From Salinicola halimionae (lineage in GTDB: Bacteria; Pseudomonadota; Gammaproteobacteria; Pseudomonadales; Halomonadaceae): DNA of 64,000 nt. How positions within the stretch are numbered: position 1 is the first letter of the stretch; the number at the start of each line of letters is the position of its first letter. Under the pieces are notes generated by a model. It had not been told where the DNA came from. It did not search any database and saw only the letters and a program-made list of their open reading frames with translations. A program made the position numbers and the translations under genes. Below, piece by piece: positions 15,137 through 23,259 of this stretch. The stretch lies in NCBI RefSeq assembly GCF_003206065.1, contig NZ_PZJQ01000005.1, positions 271,559 through 335,558 on the forward strand. Direction: 5' to 3'.

Positions 15137-16735
15137 ATGCCTCGTTTACTGCTGCTGCTGCATACCCGACTGGCACTACGCACGACGGCGATCATCCTGC
15201 TCATCGTCACGTTGCTGGGCGTGGTCTTCCTGGCGCTGGCGGTTTATCTGCGTGCTGAAAGTGTCCAGCGGGAGCAGCAGTCGCGAATCCAGGAGCTGCT
15301 GACCACGGTCGAGCGTACCGCGCAGATCGGCTGTTTTCTGGGCGATCGTCATCTGGCCCAGGAGGTCACCGACGGTCTGCTCAGCAATAACATCGTCAGA
15401 GCCGCAAGGATCGAAGCTGCCGATGGCACGACACTCGCCAGCGGTCGAACGAATTCGGGTGACCCTGATGCCGCCACGGTCACTCGGGATGTTTTCTCGC
15501 CGTTCGAGCCGGGCACCTCGGTCTGCGAGATCACGGTCGAGCCCGATCAGGACTACATCGACGAGCTGGTGGCGCAGGCCTCGAATTTCATCGGCGGCGC
15601 GTTGCTGCTGCAGCTGGTGGGGATCGGGCTCTGCGTCATACTGGTCGTGGTGAGGTTCGTTACCCGTCCGATTACCGGGCTGTCGCATCGCCTGAGCGAA
15701 CTGGAAGCGGAAACCGGCCAGCAGCTGCAGGCGCCGAAGGGCAACCGCGATGACGAGATCGGCCAGCTGGTCATCAGCGTCAACGCGATGATCGACAATC
15801 TGGTCCAGAGTCTGAGCGAAGAGCGCCGGCTGCGGCTCGAGCGGGAAGTCGAGGAGCGCCGCTACCGGGCGATCTTCGATAACGTCGAAGCCGGTATCTT
15901 CGAACTCGACGGTGGCGGTTTCATCCGGTCCGCCAATCCGGCATTTCGGCGCCTGTTCGGCATGCCCGGCGGGACCAATCTGGAGCGCCATCCGGTCGCG
16001 TTCGCTTCGCTGGTCGACGACGGTGACGGCGAGGCGCAATCCTTCGTCATTGGCGATGATCAGGGCGGACATGATCGACAGTGGGAGGTGGCGCTGGAGG
16101 ATGGCGACCGGAAGCGCTGGGTCAGCCTGATTCTGAGCCCGCTCGAGACGGGGCGCCTGCAAGGGGTGGCGCACGATATCACCGAGCGCAAGGAGGCAGC
16201 GGACGCGGCCGAGCGGATGGCGATGACCGATCCGTTGACCGGGCTCGGCAACCGCCGCGGCTTCGATCATCGGCTGGCGGTGATGGCGCGCCATCATCGG
16301 CTGTATCCCGAACGCTGCCACGCGTTGATCACACTGGATTTCGACCACTTCAAGCAGATCAACGACACCTACGGTCATCAGGTGGGGGACCGCGCCTTGA
16401 GTCATATCGGCGCCATTCTGGCGGATCTGATTCGGCAACGAGATTACGTTGCCCGGCTCGGAGGCGACGAGTTCGTCGTACTGCTTGAAGGGTGCAGCGA
16501 GCGCAGCGAGGTCGAATCGATCCTGGCACGCTTCCTCGACCGGCTTCGGACTCCGCTCAAGGTGCATGAAAACGTCGAATTTACCGTCGGTGTCAGCATC
16601 GGTATCGCCATGCTGGGACTGGACTCTGACGATCCCCAGCAGACGATAAAATTCTCGGATATGGCGATGTATGCCGCCAAGCGGGCCGGCCGCAACACTT
16701 GGCGCTTTTACGAGCCTGTGAATGTGAGCCAGTAG
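15137..16735 (+). CDS. Membrane diguanylate cyclase with periplasmic sensor, HAMP and PAS
   Basis: A 532-residue c-di-GMP synthase. Membrane helices lie at about 15-37 and 152-174, enclosing a periplasmic domain of about 115 residues that resembles CHASE8-type sensors and has two cysteines, C66 and C130. A HAMP linker (175-228), a PAS domain (242-350) and a GGDEF domain (362-525) follow. The active motif GGDEF is intact at 442-446, and the product-inhibition site R433-x-x-D436 lies five residues before it. The protein is therefore expected to be active and feedback-inhibited. The upstream periplasmic and outer-membrane proteins probably act as its signal input. Confidence 0.93.
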   Translation: MPRLLLLLHTRLALRTTAIILLIVTLLGVVFLALAVYLRAESVQREQQSRIQELLTTVERTAQIGCFLGDRHLAQEVTDGLLSNNIVRAARIEAADGTTLASGRTNSGDPDAATVTRDVFSPFEPGTSVCEITVEPDQDYIDELVAQASNFIGGALLLQLVGIGLCVILVVVRFVTRPITGLSHRLSELEAETGQQLQAPKGNRDDEIGQLVISVNAMIDNLVQSLSEERRLRLEREVEERRYRAIFDNVEAGIFELDGGGFIRSANPAFRRLFGMPGGTNLERHPVAFASLVDDGDGEAQSFVIGDDQGGHDRQWEVALEDGDRKRWVSLILSPLETGRLQGVAHDITERKEAADAAERMAMTDPLTGLGNRRGFDHRLAVMARHHRLYPERCHALITLDFDHFKQINDTYGHQVGDRALSHIGAILADLIRQRDYVARLGGDEFVVLLEGCSERSEVESILARFLDRLRTPLKVHENVEFTVGVSIGIAMLGLDSDDPQQTIKFSDMAMYAAKRAGRNTWRFYEPVNVSQ

Positions 16736-16741
16736 CAGATC

Positions 16742-17362
16742 TCAGCTGGGTCGAGACATCTTGAAGTTCTGATCCGGGCTGATCTCGAAATAGTCGGCAG
16801 GCCCGCCACCACGCAGAATCGGACGCGCGGCGGCGGTCTGGTAGACGCCGTCGCTCAGCAGTGCCGGGTCGATATGCACGCCGACCACTTCACCCAGTAC
16901 CAGCCAGTTGTCGATCTTCTCGCCGTTGGCCGATTCGAGACGAATCGATTGCGTCAACCGACATTCGAAGACGACCTGCGCTTCTCCGACATGCGGTACA
17001 TCGAGGACTCGAGATTGACGGGGGGTCAGACCGGCCAGTTCGAACTCGTTCACTTCCGGGTCCACCGAGGCCGAACTTCGGTTCATGGCTTCGGCGAGCG
17101 CATGTGTGGACAGCTGCCAGCAGAACTCCCCGGTCGCTTCGATATTGCGGACGCTGTCCTTGTAGCCTGCGCTCGAGAAGCCGATGATCGGCGGCGTGTC
17201 GGCGAAAGCATTGAAAAAACTATAGGGCGCCAGATTCAGCCGGCCATCGCGATCTTGCGATGAGATCCAGCCGATCGGTCGTGGGCCGACGATCGCCTTG
17301 AAGGGGTTGTGGGGTAGCCCGTGACCAAGGCTCGGTTCATAGAAATGTGCATTGTTGGGCAT
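16742..17362 (-). CDS. Flavin reductase family protein (FMN-binding split barrel)
   Basis: A 206-residue protein with the flavin reductase domain from about residue 14 to 160. The start of the domain (HNPFKAIVGPRPIGWISS) and the loop DGRLNLAPYSFFNAFADTPPIIGFS are typical. These proteins bind FMN and reduce flavin or act as unknown oxidoreductases. It is convergent with the diguanylate cyclase, with a 6-bp gap. No partner monooxygenase is adjacent, although an LLM flavin-dependent oxidoreductase lies 750 bp away on the other strand. Confidence 0.88.
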   Translation of the reverse strand: MPNNAHFYEPSLGHGLPHNPFKAIVGPRPIGWISSQDRDGRLNLAPYSFFNAFADTPPIIGFSSAGYKDSVRNIEATGEFCWQLSTHALAEAMNRSSASVDPEVNEFELAGLTPRQSRVLDVPHVGEAQVVFECRLTQSIRLESANGEKIDNWLVLGEVVGVHIDPALLSDGVYQTAAARPILRGGGPADYFEISPDQNFKMSRPS

Positions 17363-17664
17363 GCCGAAGAATTCCTGAGAGACGTGACAGAGGTAGAGAC
17401 GCTATCACGTAGAAGTTTATTACCTGGCGCTTCGTTATGCAGGGTATGTCGTGCGGCGTGCGGGAATTTGTCGTGCAAGGCTGTGTCGCGTAGGGCTTGG
17501 CTCGCATGTAGAGGATATCGGCGGGTAACGAGGGACGTGCCAGTTGACCGACGGCAACGGCTAAATCTCATGAGCAAAGGATTGAGTCGCGAATTCAAAA
17601 GTCGTAATAGAAAAGCGTCAGGCTCGACGGCCTGGGCCGTCGAGCCTGATAAACGCAGCGATCA
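17363..17664. other. Spacer with imperfect repeats and a terminator
   Basis: This 302-bp spacer has no recognisable gene. TGTCGTGC occurs at 17447-17454 and 17469-17476, with a related TGTCGCG at 17484-17490, as part of a weak imperfect tandem repeat. The strong hairpin at 17619-17648 belongs to the downstream minus-strand gene. Confidence 0.5.
17619..17648 (-). terminator. Hairpin terminator after the GlsB-type gene
   Basis: CAGGCTCGACGGC and GCCGTCGAGCCTG form a 13-bp perfect stem with a 4-nt loop, 16 bp past the stop of the 17665-17913 gene. On the minus strand a short CTTTTC follows. Confidence 0.75.
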
Positions 17665-17913
17665 TTATTTGCGAACGACGCGATAGATCACCAGCAGCAC
17701 GATCGCACCGATAACCGCGATCACGAAGCTGCCGATATTGAAACCGGACACGTCACCGAAGCCTAGGGCCGTGCCGATCCAACCGCCCACGACGGCACCG
17801 AGAACCCCGAGGATGATGGTGACGATGAAGCCACCCGGATCTTTACCCGGCATGATCAGCTTGGCAATGGCACCGGCGATCAGGCCGAATATGATCCACG
17901 CAATAATTCCCAT
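17665..17913 (-). CDS. GlsB/YeaQ/YmgE family membrane protein
   Basis: An 82-residue inner-membrane protein with three hydrophobic segments. The family signature IIAWIIFGLIAGAIAKLIMPG is at the N-terminus, followed by GGFIVTIILGVLGAVVGGWIG. Homologues are induced by stress or in stationary phase in many bacteria, and their exact role is unknown. It is a monocistronic gene with its own strong terminator. Confidence 0.93.
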   Translation of the reverse strand: MGIIAWIIFGLIAGAIAKLIMPGKDPGGFIVTIILGVLGAVVGGWIGTALGFGDVSGFNIGSFVIAVIGAIVLLVIYRVVRK

Positions 17914-18108
17914 GGTGTCTGTCCCTGTTTATTCATGCTGAAGTTTTCACGACAAGCGCATGCCTTCCTGACACGCCTTCTGGAAGTTAGTCGTAGATGG
18001 TGGAAACGACAAGCGTCGAATTGGCGCTATCATCGTTTCCTGAGCTTGACGCCGTTCCCGGCAAAACGCGCGTCCCAGCATATCAGTCGAAGGGTGAAGG
18101 AGGAGTTC

Positions 18109-19062
18109 ATGTCATCCAGTGATGCCGACAACACGATCGTCGGGCGCGTATTGACGTCGAACCGACTGTCGGTTGGATTGGCGTTGCCGATGATGTCGAG
18201 CGATCAGGCGGTGATCGACGTTACCGAGCAGAGACGACTGGCAAGACTCGCCGACGATAGCGGGTTCCGCGCCTTGTGGATTCGTGATGTGCCGCTCAAC
18301 AGCAGCCATTACCCCGACCCGGTCGGGCATCTGGACCCTTGGAGCTGGCTGGGTGCGCTGGCGGTGGAAACGCGGCAGATCGCGCTGATCAGCGGCGCCA
18401 TCGTGCTGACACTGCGGCATCCGCTGCATATCGCCAAGGCGGCGGCATCGGTCGCCACGCTCTCGGACGGTCGCTTCATTCTCGGCCTGGGCTCCGGCGA
18501 TCGCCCGCCTGAATTCGCTGCTTTCGGTGAGGATGTCGCCGAGCGGCGTCGCCTGTTCGCGGATCACTGGCAGGTGGTGGCAAGGGCGCTGGGCACGCCG
18601 CAACAGGTCATTCCCGATCGCCGCGAAGCGGATTCGCCGGAATTCCAGCTGCGACCGTTGCCGCCGGCGCCAGTCTCGCTGTTGGCGGTCGGCTCGGGCG
18701 GGCAGAGCGTCAACTGGATCGCTCGCAATGCCATCGGCTGGATGACCTATCACCGCGAACCGGCGCAACAGCTCGATCGCTACCGAATGTGGCGCGCGGC
18801 CGTCGAACAGAGTGCACCCGGTGAGTTCCGAGGGTTCGGCGAGGCGATGCGTCTCGATCTGGCCTTGGATCCGGGAACGCCGGCGACTCATATCGAACTG
18901 GGTTATCGGGCCGGCCGCGATGCCCTCATCGAGGTGCTGAATGCGCTCCGGGACATGGGCGTTCACCATGTCTCTCTGAATTTACGCCTCGACGAACGGC
19001 CAGCCGATGCGATCATCGAAGAGCTGGCCGCCTACGTCTTACCGCACTTTCATCACTCCTGA
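18109..19062 (+). CDS. LLM class (luciferase-like) flavin-dependent oxidoreductase
   Basis: A 317-residue protein with a bacterial luciferase-like TIM barrel. ISGAIVLTLRHPLHIAKAAASVATLSDGRFILGLGSGDRPPEFAAFG is the family core. The start at ATG 18109 is set by AGGAGGAG upstream; the longer open frame from 17935 has no such site. The enzyme should use FMNH2 or F420 to oxidise an unknown substrate, and it resembles the TIGR03571 subgroup. A possible flavin donor is the flavin reductase at 16742-17362. Confidence 0.9.
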   Translation: MSSSDADNTIVGRVLTSNRLSVGLALPMMSSDQAVIDVTEQRRLARLADDSGFRALWIRDVPLNSSHYPDPVGHLDPWSWLGALAVETRQIALISGAIVLTLRHPLHIAKAAASVATLSDGRFILGLGSGDRPPEFAAFGEDVAERRRLFADHWQVVARALGTPQQVIPDRREADSPEFQLRPLPPAPVSLLAVGSGGQSVNWIARNAIGWMTYHREPAQQLDRYRMWRAAVEQSAPGEFRGFGEAMRLDLALDPGTPATHIELGYRAGRDALIEVLNALRDMGVHHVSLNLRLDERPADAIIEELAAYVLPHFHHS

Positions 19063-19089
19063 GTCGTTCCAGGTTCACTCTGGAACGAC
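19063..19089. terminator. Bidirectional hairpin between convergent genes
   Basis: GTCGTTCCAG and CTGGAACGAC form a 10-bp perfect stem with a 7-nt loop immediately after the LLM stop, and 22 bp from the stop of the opposing hydrolase gene. A long T tail is lacking. Confidence 0.6.
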
Positions 19090-19110
19090 TTCACTCGCTC
19101 TGAAAGGCGT

Positions 19111-19836
19111 TTATTGGGATTGGCTGGCCAGGAACGTCAGCGTTCTGCCGTGGGCCAGCGCCGAGGCGTGCTGGTTGTAGCTTGCCCGCGCCCAGCAGTT
19201 GAAGCCGTGCTCTGCGCCGCCGTAGAGATGGACTTCAACATCGTCGTTGCCAGCAAAAGCCTGACGCGTCTGCTCGACGTGCTCGAGCGGAATGTGATCG
19301 TCTTCGGCGCCGAAGTGGAACTGCGCCGGCACCTTGAGTTCATCGGCACGCGGCAGATACTCGGTCACGCCGCCAGCGTAGTAGCAGACCGCCGCATCGA
19401 CGCCGGCGTCCAGGCCACAGAGGTAGGAAAGCACGCCACCCATGCAATAGCCCACCGAGGCGACAGGGCCGTCGCAGACGGGGCTCGCGCGTAGCGCCTT
19501 GGTGGTCGCCCGCAAATCGCTGATCGCGGTGGGGAAGTCCAGCGCCTGCTTGTGTGCCACGGCTGCCTTCCAATCGTCGCCGTCGTAGCCGAGTTCCACG
19601 CCCGGCTCATCGCGCCAGAACATGTCCGGCACGATGACGGCATAGCCATCCATGGCGTACTGCTCGGCGACGCCCCGCATATGGCCGTTGACGCCGAAGA
19701 TCTCCTGAATCAGCAAGATGACGGGGCCTTTGCCCTTGTGCGGCAGAGCCTGATACGCCTTGAACGTCTTGCCATCTTCGGCGGTGATCTCGATCCATTC
19801 GGTCTTGATGTGGGTCTGGGAATCGCTCTGAGACAT
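19111..19836 (-). CDS. Dienelactone hydrolase family protein
   Basis: A 241-residue alpha/beta hydrolase. The nucleophile C131 lies in SVGYCMGGV, and D180 and H210 (GAEHGFN) complete the triad; E45 (QEIFG) is the conserved partner of the cysteine. Family members open enol-lactones in aromatic degradation, but many chromosomal copies have unknown substrates. No aromatic-degradation genes lie nearby, so the substrate cannot be named. An AraC gene on the same strand ends just upstream. Confidence 0.9.
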   Translation of the reverse strand: MSQSDSQTHIKTEWIEITAEDGKTFKAYQALPHKGKGPVILLIQEIFGVNGHMRGVAEQYAMDGYAVIVPDMFWRDEPGVELGYDGDDWKAAVAHKQALDFPTAISDLRATTKALRASPVCDGPVASVGYCMGGVLSYLCGLDAGVDAAVCYYAGGVTEYLPRADELKVPAQFHFGAEDDHIPLEHVEQTRQAFAGNDDVEVHLYGGAEHGFNCWARASYNQHASALAHGRTLTFLASQSQ

Positions 19837-19949
19837 GGTTTCTCCTCGTGGGCGGTCAACTGAACTTTGAGAGATACTTTGAGAGATAGATATGAAGCCC
19901 GAGACAGGAGTTTAGCAGGCAATGAAAAAGACGAGAGTATGGTGTGTCC

Positions 19950-20876
19950 TTACCTTTCCAGCGCGACACTGTTTCCTTTCGTTTCCCCCAGAATTCTTGC
20001 CGCGTCTCGGCCGGGAGGAAGGCCGAATACCCGCGCGTAATCACGGCTGAACTGGGTGGCGCTTTCATAGCCGACCTCGAAGGCCGCGTTGGTAACGCTT
20101 TTGGTACTGGCCACCATGAGCATTCGTGCCTTGAGCAAGCGGACGCGTTTTTGATACTGCAATGGACTCAACGTCGTAACCGCTTTGAAGTGCCGATGGA
20201 AAGCGGACACGCTCATCGCCGCTCTCTGCGCCAGTGCCTCCACTCTGATGGGCTCGGCAAAGTCCTGGCGAATCCATTGAATGGCCTGGCTGACCCGCGC
20301 CATGGCGGTATCCGGTGCCGCAATGTCTCGCAGCATCCAGCCGTGAGGCCCTTGCAGAACACGGTAGAGAATTTCCCGCTCGTATACCGGTGCGAGAGCC
20401 GCGATTTCATCGGGCCTGCCCGTTAATCGCAGCATGCGTAGCCATGCATCCATCAATTCTGGCGTGACCGCAGCCACCGAAAAGCCGGCGTCGCTTTCGT
20501 TGCGTTCGGCGGGCGAGGCCAGGTCGGTCAGCAACGTCGCGAGTACTGCGGGATCGAGCGTCAGGCTCAATGCAAGATAGGGCTCACCCGACGCCGCCGG
20601 ATGGATCGTACCCACCGCCGGCAACTCGATCGACATGACGAAGTACGTGGCCGGGTCGTAGCGCAGCGTGCGGTCGCCGACGGTCATCGTCTTGCTGCCC
20701 TGCAGGATCAGATTGATCATCGGCTCGTAGACGGCGGCCAGCATGTGTTCCGGAATCTCGCCCTGAACCATGGCTACACGCGGGATGCCCGTTTCGGTAC
20801 GGCGATTCTCGGCCCTGGAAGCCAGTGAGCGAAGCTCGAGCAGTTGGCCGTTCATGGTGAGCAGTTGGTTATTCAT
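19950..20876 (-). CDS. AraC family transcriptional regulator
   Basis: A 308-residue regulator with an AraC N-terminal ligand domain (about residues 25-180, typical of the family that precedes stress and oxidoreductase genes) and two helix-turn-helix motifs at the C-terminus (about 200-295, with ALAQRAAMSVSAFHRHFKAVT and VTNAAFEVGYESATQFSRDYARVFG). A 21-bp tandem duplication at 20838-20879 copies the start codon, so translation could begin at 20876 or 20855; neither has a clear ribosome-binding site. The divergent VOC gene downstream of the promoter is a possible target. Confidence 0.9.
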   Translation of the reverse strand: MNNQLLTMNGQLLELRSLASRAENRRTETGIPRVAMVQGEIPEHMLAAVYEPMINLILQGSKTMTVGDRTLRYDPATYFVMSIELPAVGTIHPAASGEPYLALSLTLDPAVLATLLTDLASPAERNESDAGFSVAAVTPELMDAWLRMLRLTGRPDEIAALAPVYEREILYRVLQGPHGWMLRDIAAPDTAMARVSQAIQWIRQDFAEPIRVEALAQRAAMSVSAFHRHFKAVTTLSPLQYQKRVRLLKARMLMVASTKSVTNAAFEVGYESATQFSRDYARVFGLPPGRDAARILGETKGNSVALER

Positions 20877-20879
20877 GGT
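20838..20879 (-). repeat. 21-bp tandem duplication over the AraC start codon
   Basis: Two copies of a 21-bp unit, 20838-20858 and 20859-20879, each contain a CAT (minus-strand ATG) followed by a near-identical coding stretch (CAACTGCTC). The regulator therefore has two alternative starts seven codons apart. Confidence 0.85.
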
Positions 20880-21018
20880 GAGATGCTGATCCCGGGTGCA
20901 CGCCCGCGCAAGCGAAAAGCAGAAACGGGCAGGTTTCGGGCAGGAACGGCTGAGCCCGCGATGAGGGTAATGGGTACGGTAGTAGCTGGTGACATCGTCT
21001 GAATCGCGAGGCTACTCC

Positions 21019-21420
21019 ATGCTTGATCATCTCTTTTTATCCGTCAGCGACATCGAACGCTCGATTCGTTTTTACGAAGCCGTGCTTACCCCGCTGGGGA
21101 TCACGGCTCGGCTCGATTACGACGGCAAAGATGGCCCACCAGGCCATCCGGATCTCAAGGGTTTCGGCGCCAATGGTCGGATGTTTTTCTGGCTACGCGA
21201 GGGCATGATCGAAGGAAAAGCCGTTCACGTCGGTTTCGTGGCGAACGGCAAGACAGCGGTCGAGGCGGCCTACGCCGCGGCTATTGAAAACGGTGCGACC
21301 GACAATGGCGCGCCAGGGGCTCGGCTGCATTATGACCCCGACTACTACGCCGCCAACGTTCTTGACCCCGATGGGTACAGTCTCGAATTCGTCTACAAGA
21401 ACTGGCAGCACGCCCAATGA
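21019..21420 (+). CDS. VOC family protein (glyoxalase-like)
   Basis: A 133-residue single-domain protein of the vicinal oxygen chelate superfamily. It begins MLDHLFLSVSDIERSIRFYEAVLTPLGI and ends with YYAANVLDPDGYSLEFVY, so metal-ligand positions H3, H73 (approximately) and E127 can be proposed. The start ATG 21019 has GAGG upstream; an earlier GTG is less likely. Its stop overlaps the next start (ATGA), so it is co-translated with the enoyl-reductase-like gene. Substrate unknown. Confidence 0.9.
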   Translation: MLDHLFLSVSDIERSIRFYEAVLTPLGITARLDYDGKDGPPGHPDLKGFGANGRMFFWLREGMIEGKAVHVGFVANGKTAVEAAYAAAIENGATDNGAPGARLHYDPDYYAANVLDPDGYSLEFVYKNWQHAQ

Positions 21421-22418
21421 AAAAACTGCTGATCTACGGCGCGACCGGCTATACCGGCCGCATGGCGGCAGAACGTGCTAAAGCATCGGGGCTCGACTTC
21501 GAGATCGCCGGGCGCAATCGGCAGACGCTGGCTTCTCTCGCTGACGCTCTGGCGGTTCCGTTCCGGATATTTTCTGTCGGTGGGGCTGTCGATGGCGATG
21601 CAGATGCCGGGACGACGCAGTCTCTGGCCGGTATCGATGTGCTGCTGAACTTCGCGGGGCCCTTCGCGCAAACGGCGGCGCCATTGATGCGGGCGTGTCT
21701 CGACGCCGGCGTCGATTACCTGGATATCACCGCCGAGATCAACGTCTATCGGCTGGCGGAACGGTTGGGTGCCGAAGCGGCTGAAGCCGACGTCATGCTG
21801 CTGCCTGGGGTCGGCTGGGACGTGGTACCGACAGATTGCCTGGCAGTGCACGTCGCGCAGCGTGTGCACGACCCGAAGTCGCTGAGTGTAGCGCTTCAGG
21901 TTCCCGGCGCCATGTCGCGGGGCTCCGCCATGAGCGTCAGTGAGATCATTGGCGCAGGCCTGATGGCGAGAGTCGATGGTCATCTGGTTGCGACCCCCGA
22001 AGCACAGCCGCGAGACTTCGATTTCGGTGAGGGCCCGGTGCAGTGCGCGCCGCTATCGTTCGGGGATCTGGTGACCGGCTGGCACTCCACAGGTATCTCC
22101 AATATCGCCATGTACGTGCATGTCAGTGGCGAGGCGTTTCCCGAAGGTGATCTGTCACAACTGCCTGATGGTCCCACCGCGGAACAACGCGAGGCTCATC
22201 GCGCCCGTGCCGTGGCCGAGGTAACCGCGGCCGATGGCACGGTTTTCCGATCGATGATCGAAACCATCAACGGCTATTCCTACACGCCGCTGTCGGCGGT
22301 AGAGGCCGCGCGCCGGGTACTCGAAGGGGAGCGTCGCCCCGGTTTCGAAACGCCGGCGCGGCTGTTCGGTGGCGGGTTCGCCGGGACCATCGAAGGAACG
22401 ACGATCACGGATTTCTAG
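21417..22418 (+). CDS. Saccharopine dehydrogenase-like NAD(P)-binding protein
   Basis: A 333-residue protein with an N-terminal Rossmann fold (LLIYGATGYTGRMAAERAKASG) and a C-terminal domain as in trans-acting enoyl reductases and saccharopine dehydrogenase relatives. In mycobacteria such proteins reduce lipid precursors; here the substrate is unknown. It overlaps the VOC gene by four bases and probably forms an operon with it. A hairpin shared with the convergent tetR gene follows. Confidence 0.85.
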   Translation: MKKLLIYGATGYTGRMAAERAKASGLDFEIAGRNRQTLASLADALAVPFRIFSVGGAVDGDADAGTTQSLAGIDVLLNFAGPFAQTAAPLMRACLDAGVDYLDITAEINVYRLAERLGAEAAEADVMLLPGVGWDVVPTDCLAVHVAQRVHDPKSLSVALQVPGAMSRGSAMSVSEIIGAGLMARVDGHLVATPEAQPRDFDFGEGPVQCAPLSFGDLVTGWHSTGISNIAMYVHVSGEAFPEGDLSQLPDGPTAEQREAHRARAVAEVTAADGTVFRSMIETINGYSYTPLSAVEAARRVLEGERRPGFETPARLFGGGFAGTIEGTTITDF

Positions 22419-22462
22419 AGACCGATCTGTAGAAACAGACCTGCAGAGATGGAAGCGACTAA

Positions 22463-22501
22463 CCCCACAACGGCTTCACGACTCAAGACGCCGTTGTGGG
22501 G
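22463..22501. terminator. Bidirectional terminator overlapping the tetR stop codon
   Basis: CCCCACAACGGC (22463-22474) and GCCGTTGTGGGG (22490-22501) form a perfect 12-bp stem. The TGA stop of the minus-strand tetR (22483-22485) lies in the loop, so the last tetR codons are part of the stem. It lies 45 bp after the stop of the plus-strand gene. Confidence 0.75.
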
Positions 22502-23085
22502 TCGTCGGTTTCCAGTTCACGCGCCACAAAACGGCCGGCGGTCCGCGCGGCTTCCGTCAGGCGCTCGTAAGACATGCCGTTGCAGGCCGAAGCCGACAGG
22601 CCACGCAAGGTGACCGCAATATAGTCGGCCATTGCTTGTGCCCCCTGCGGATGAACCCGATCGAGGTAGGCGCGAATCGCCTGGAGCCCGCCATCGGCAA
22701 GCTTCTCGGCCATCAGGCGGGCGGCCGGGTCATCCGCCCGCATCCCCTCCGTAATCATGCAGCCGCGCAACACGCTGTTGCGCCCATACTGTTCGGCGGC
22801 GGCGAGCAGCAGGGCAGGAATGGTTTCGGCGGGGTGGCGGTCAGGCGCCAGAAGCTCGTCCAGCGGCAGCGCGTTTTCCTGTGCATAGCGCCGCATGGCT
22901 CGCTCGAACAGGGCAGCCTTGTTGCCGTAGGCGGCATAAAAGCTGGGCGGCTTGATGTCCATGGCTTCGGTCAGGTCGGCAAGACTGACCGCGTCATAAC
23001 CACGCTGATGGAAAAGAGCCTGAGCGATGGCGACTCCCGCTTCGCGATCGAAGGCCGGGCGGCGTTGGCGGATTTTTGCGTTCAT
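22483..23085 (-). CDS. TetR family transcriptional repressor
   Basis: A 200-residue TetR-type repressor. The helix-turn-helix spans about residues 12-58, with GYDAVSLADLTEAMDIKPPSFYAAYGNKAALFERA as its core. The C-terminal domain has a single notable Cys in CNGMS. It is divergent from an SDR gene, and two matching 16-bp palindromes lie in the spacer (23112-23127 and 23203-23218). It probably represses both itself and the SDR gene. The inducer is unknown. Confidence 0.93.
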   Translation of the reverse strand: MNAKIRQRRPAFDREAGVAIAQALFHQRGYDAVSLADLTEAMDIKPPSFYAAYGNKAALFERAMRRYAQENALPLDELLAPDRHPAETIPALLLAAAEQYGRNSVLRGCMITEGMRADDPAARLMAEKLADGGLQAIRAYLDRVHPQGAQAMADYIAVTLRGLSASACNGMSYERLTEAARTAGRFVARELETDDPTTAS

Positions 23086-23111
23086 GGTGGCCTCGCAGGA
23101 TAAGACGGCAG

Positions 23112-23127
23112 TGTAGCGGTCGCTACA
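23112..23127. promoter_or_regulatory. Putative TetR operator 1
   Basis: TGTAGCGGTCGCTACA has 7-bp perfect arms around a 2-bp centre. It lies 27 bp upstream of the tetR start codon and would give autoregulation. It shares TGTAG-N6-CTACA with operator 2. Confidence 0.8.
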
Positions 23128-23202
23128 TCAAGGTTCAAAGGGCCGCCAGACACCTATTTTATATAGTGACTGATAAATAGATTGTGCGATACTCTCGCTT
23201 TA

Positions 23203-23218
23203 TGTAGTGTCTGCTACA
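23203..23218. promoter_or_regulatory. Putative TetR operator 2
   Basis: TGTAGTGTCTGCTACA has the same outer TGTAG and CTACA arms and the same 16-bp length as operator 1. It lies 42 bp upstream of the SDR start, where it would cover a promoter. Confidence 0.8.
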
Positions 23219-23259
23219 TGTGGTGTAGTCCTTTCCTTCCCTCGCTCAGGTAAACGTTC

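Noticed and set aside
17321-17686. Plus-strand 121-codon frame in the spacer after the flavin reductase gene
   Set aside because: No ribosome-binding site and no family. It passes through a terminator hairpin and repeats.
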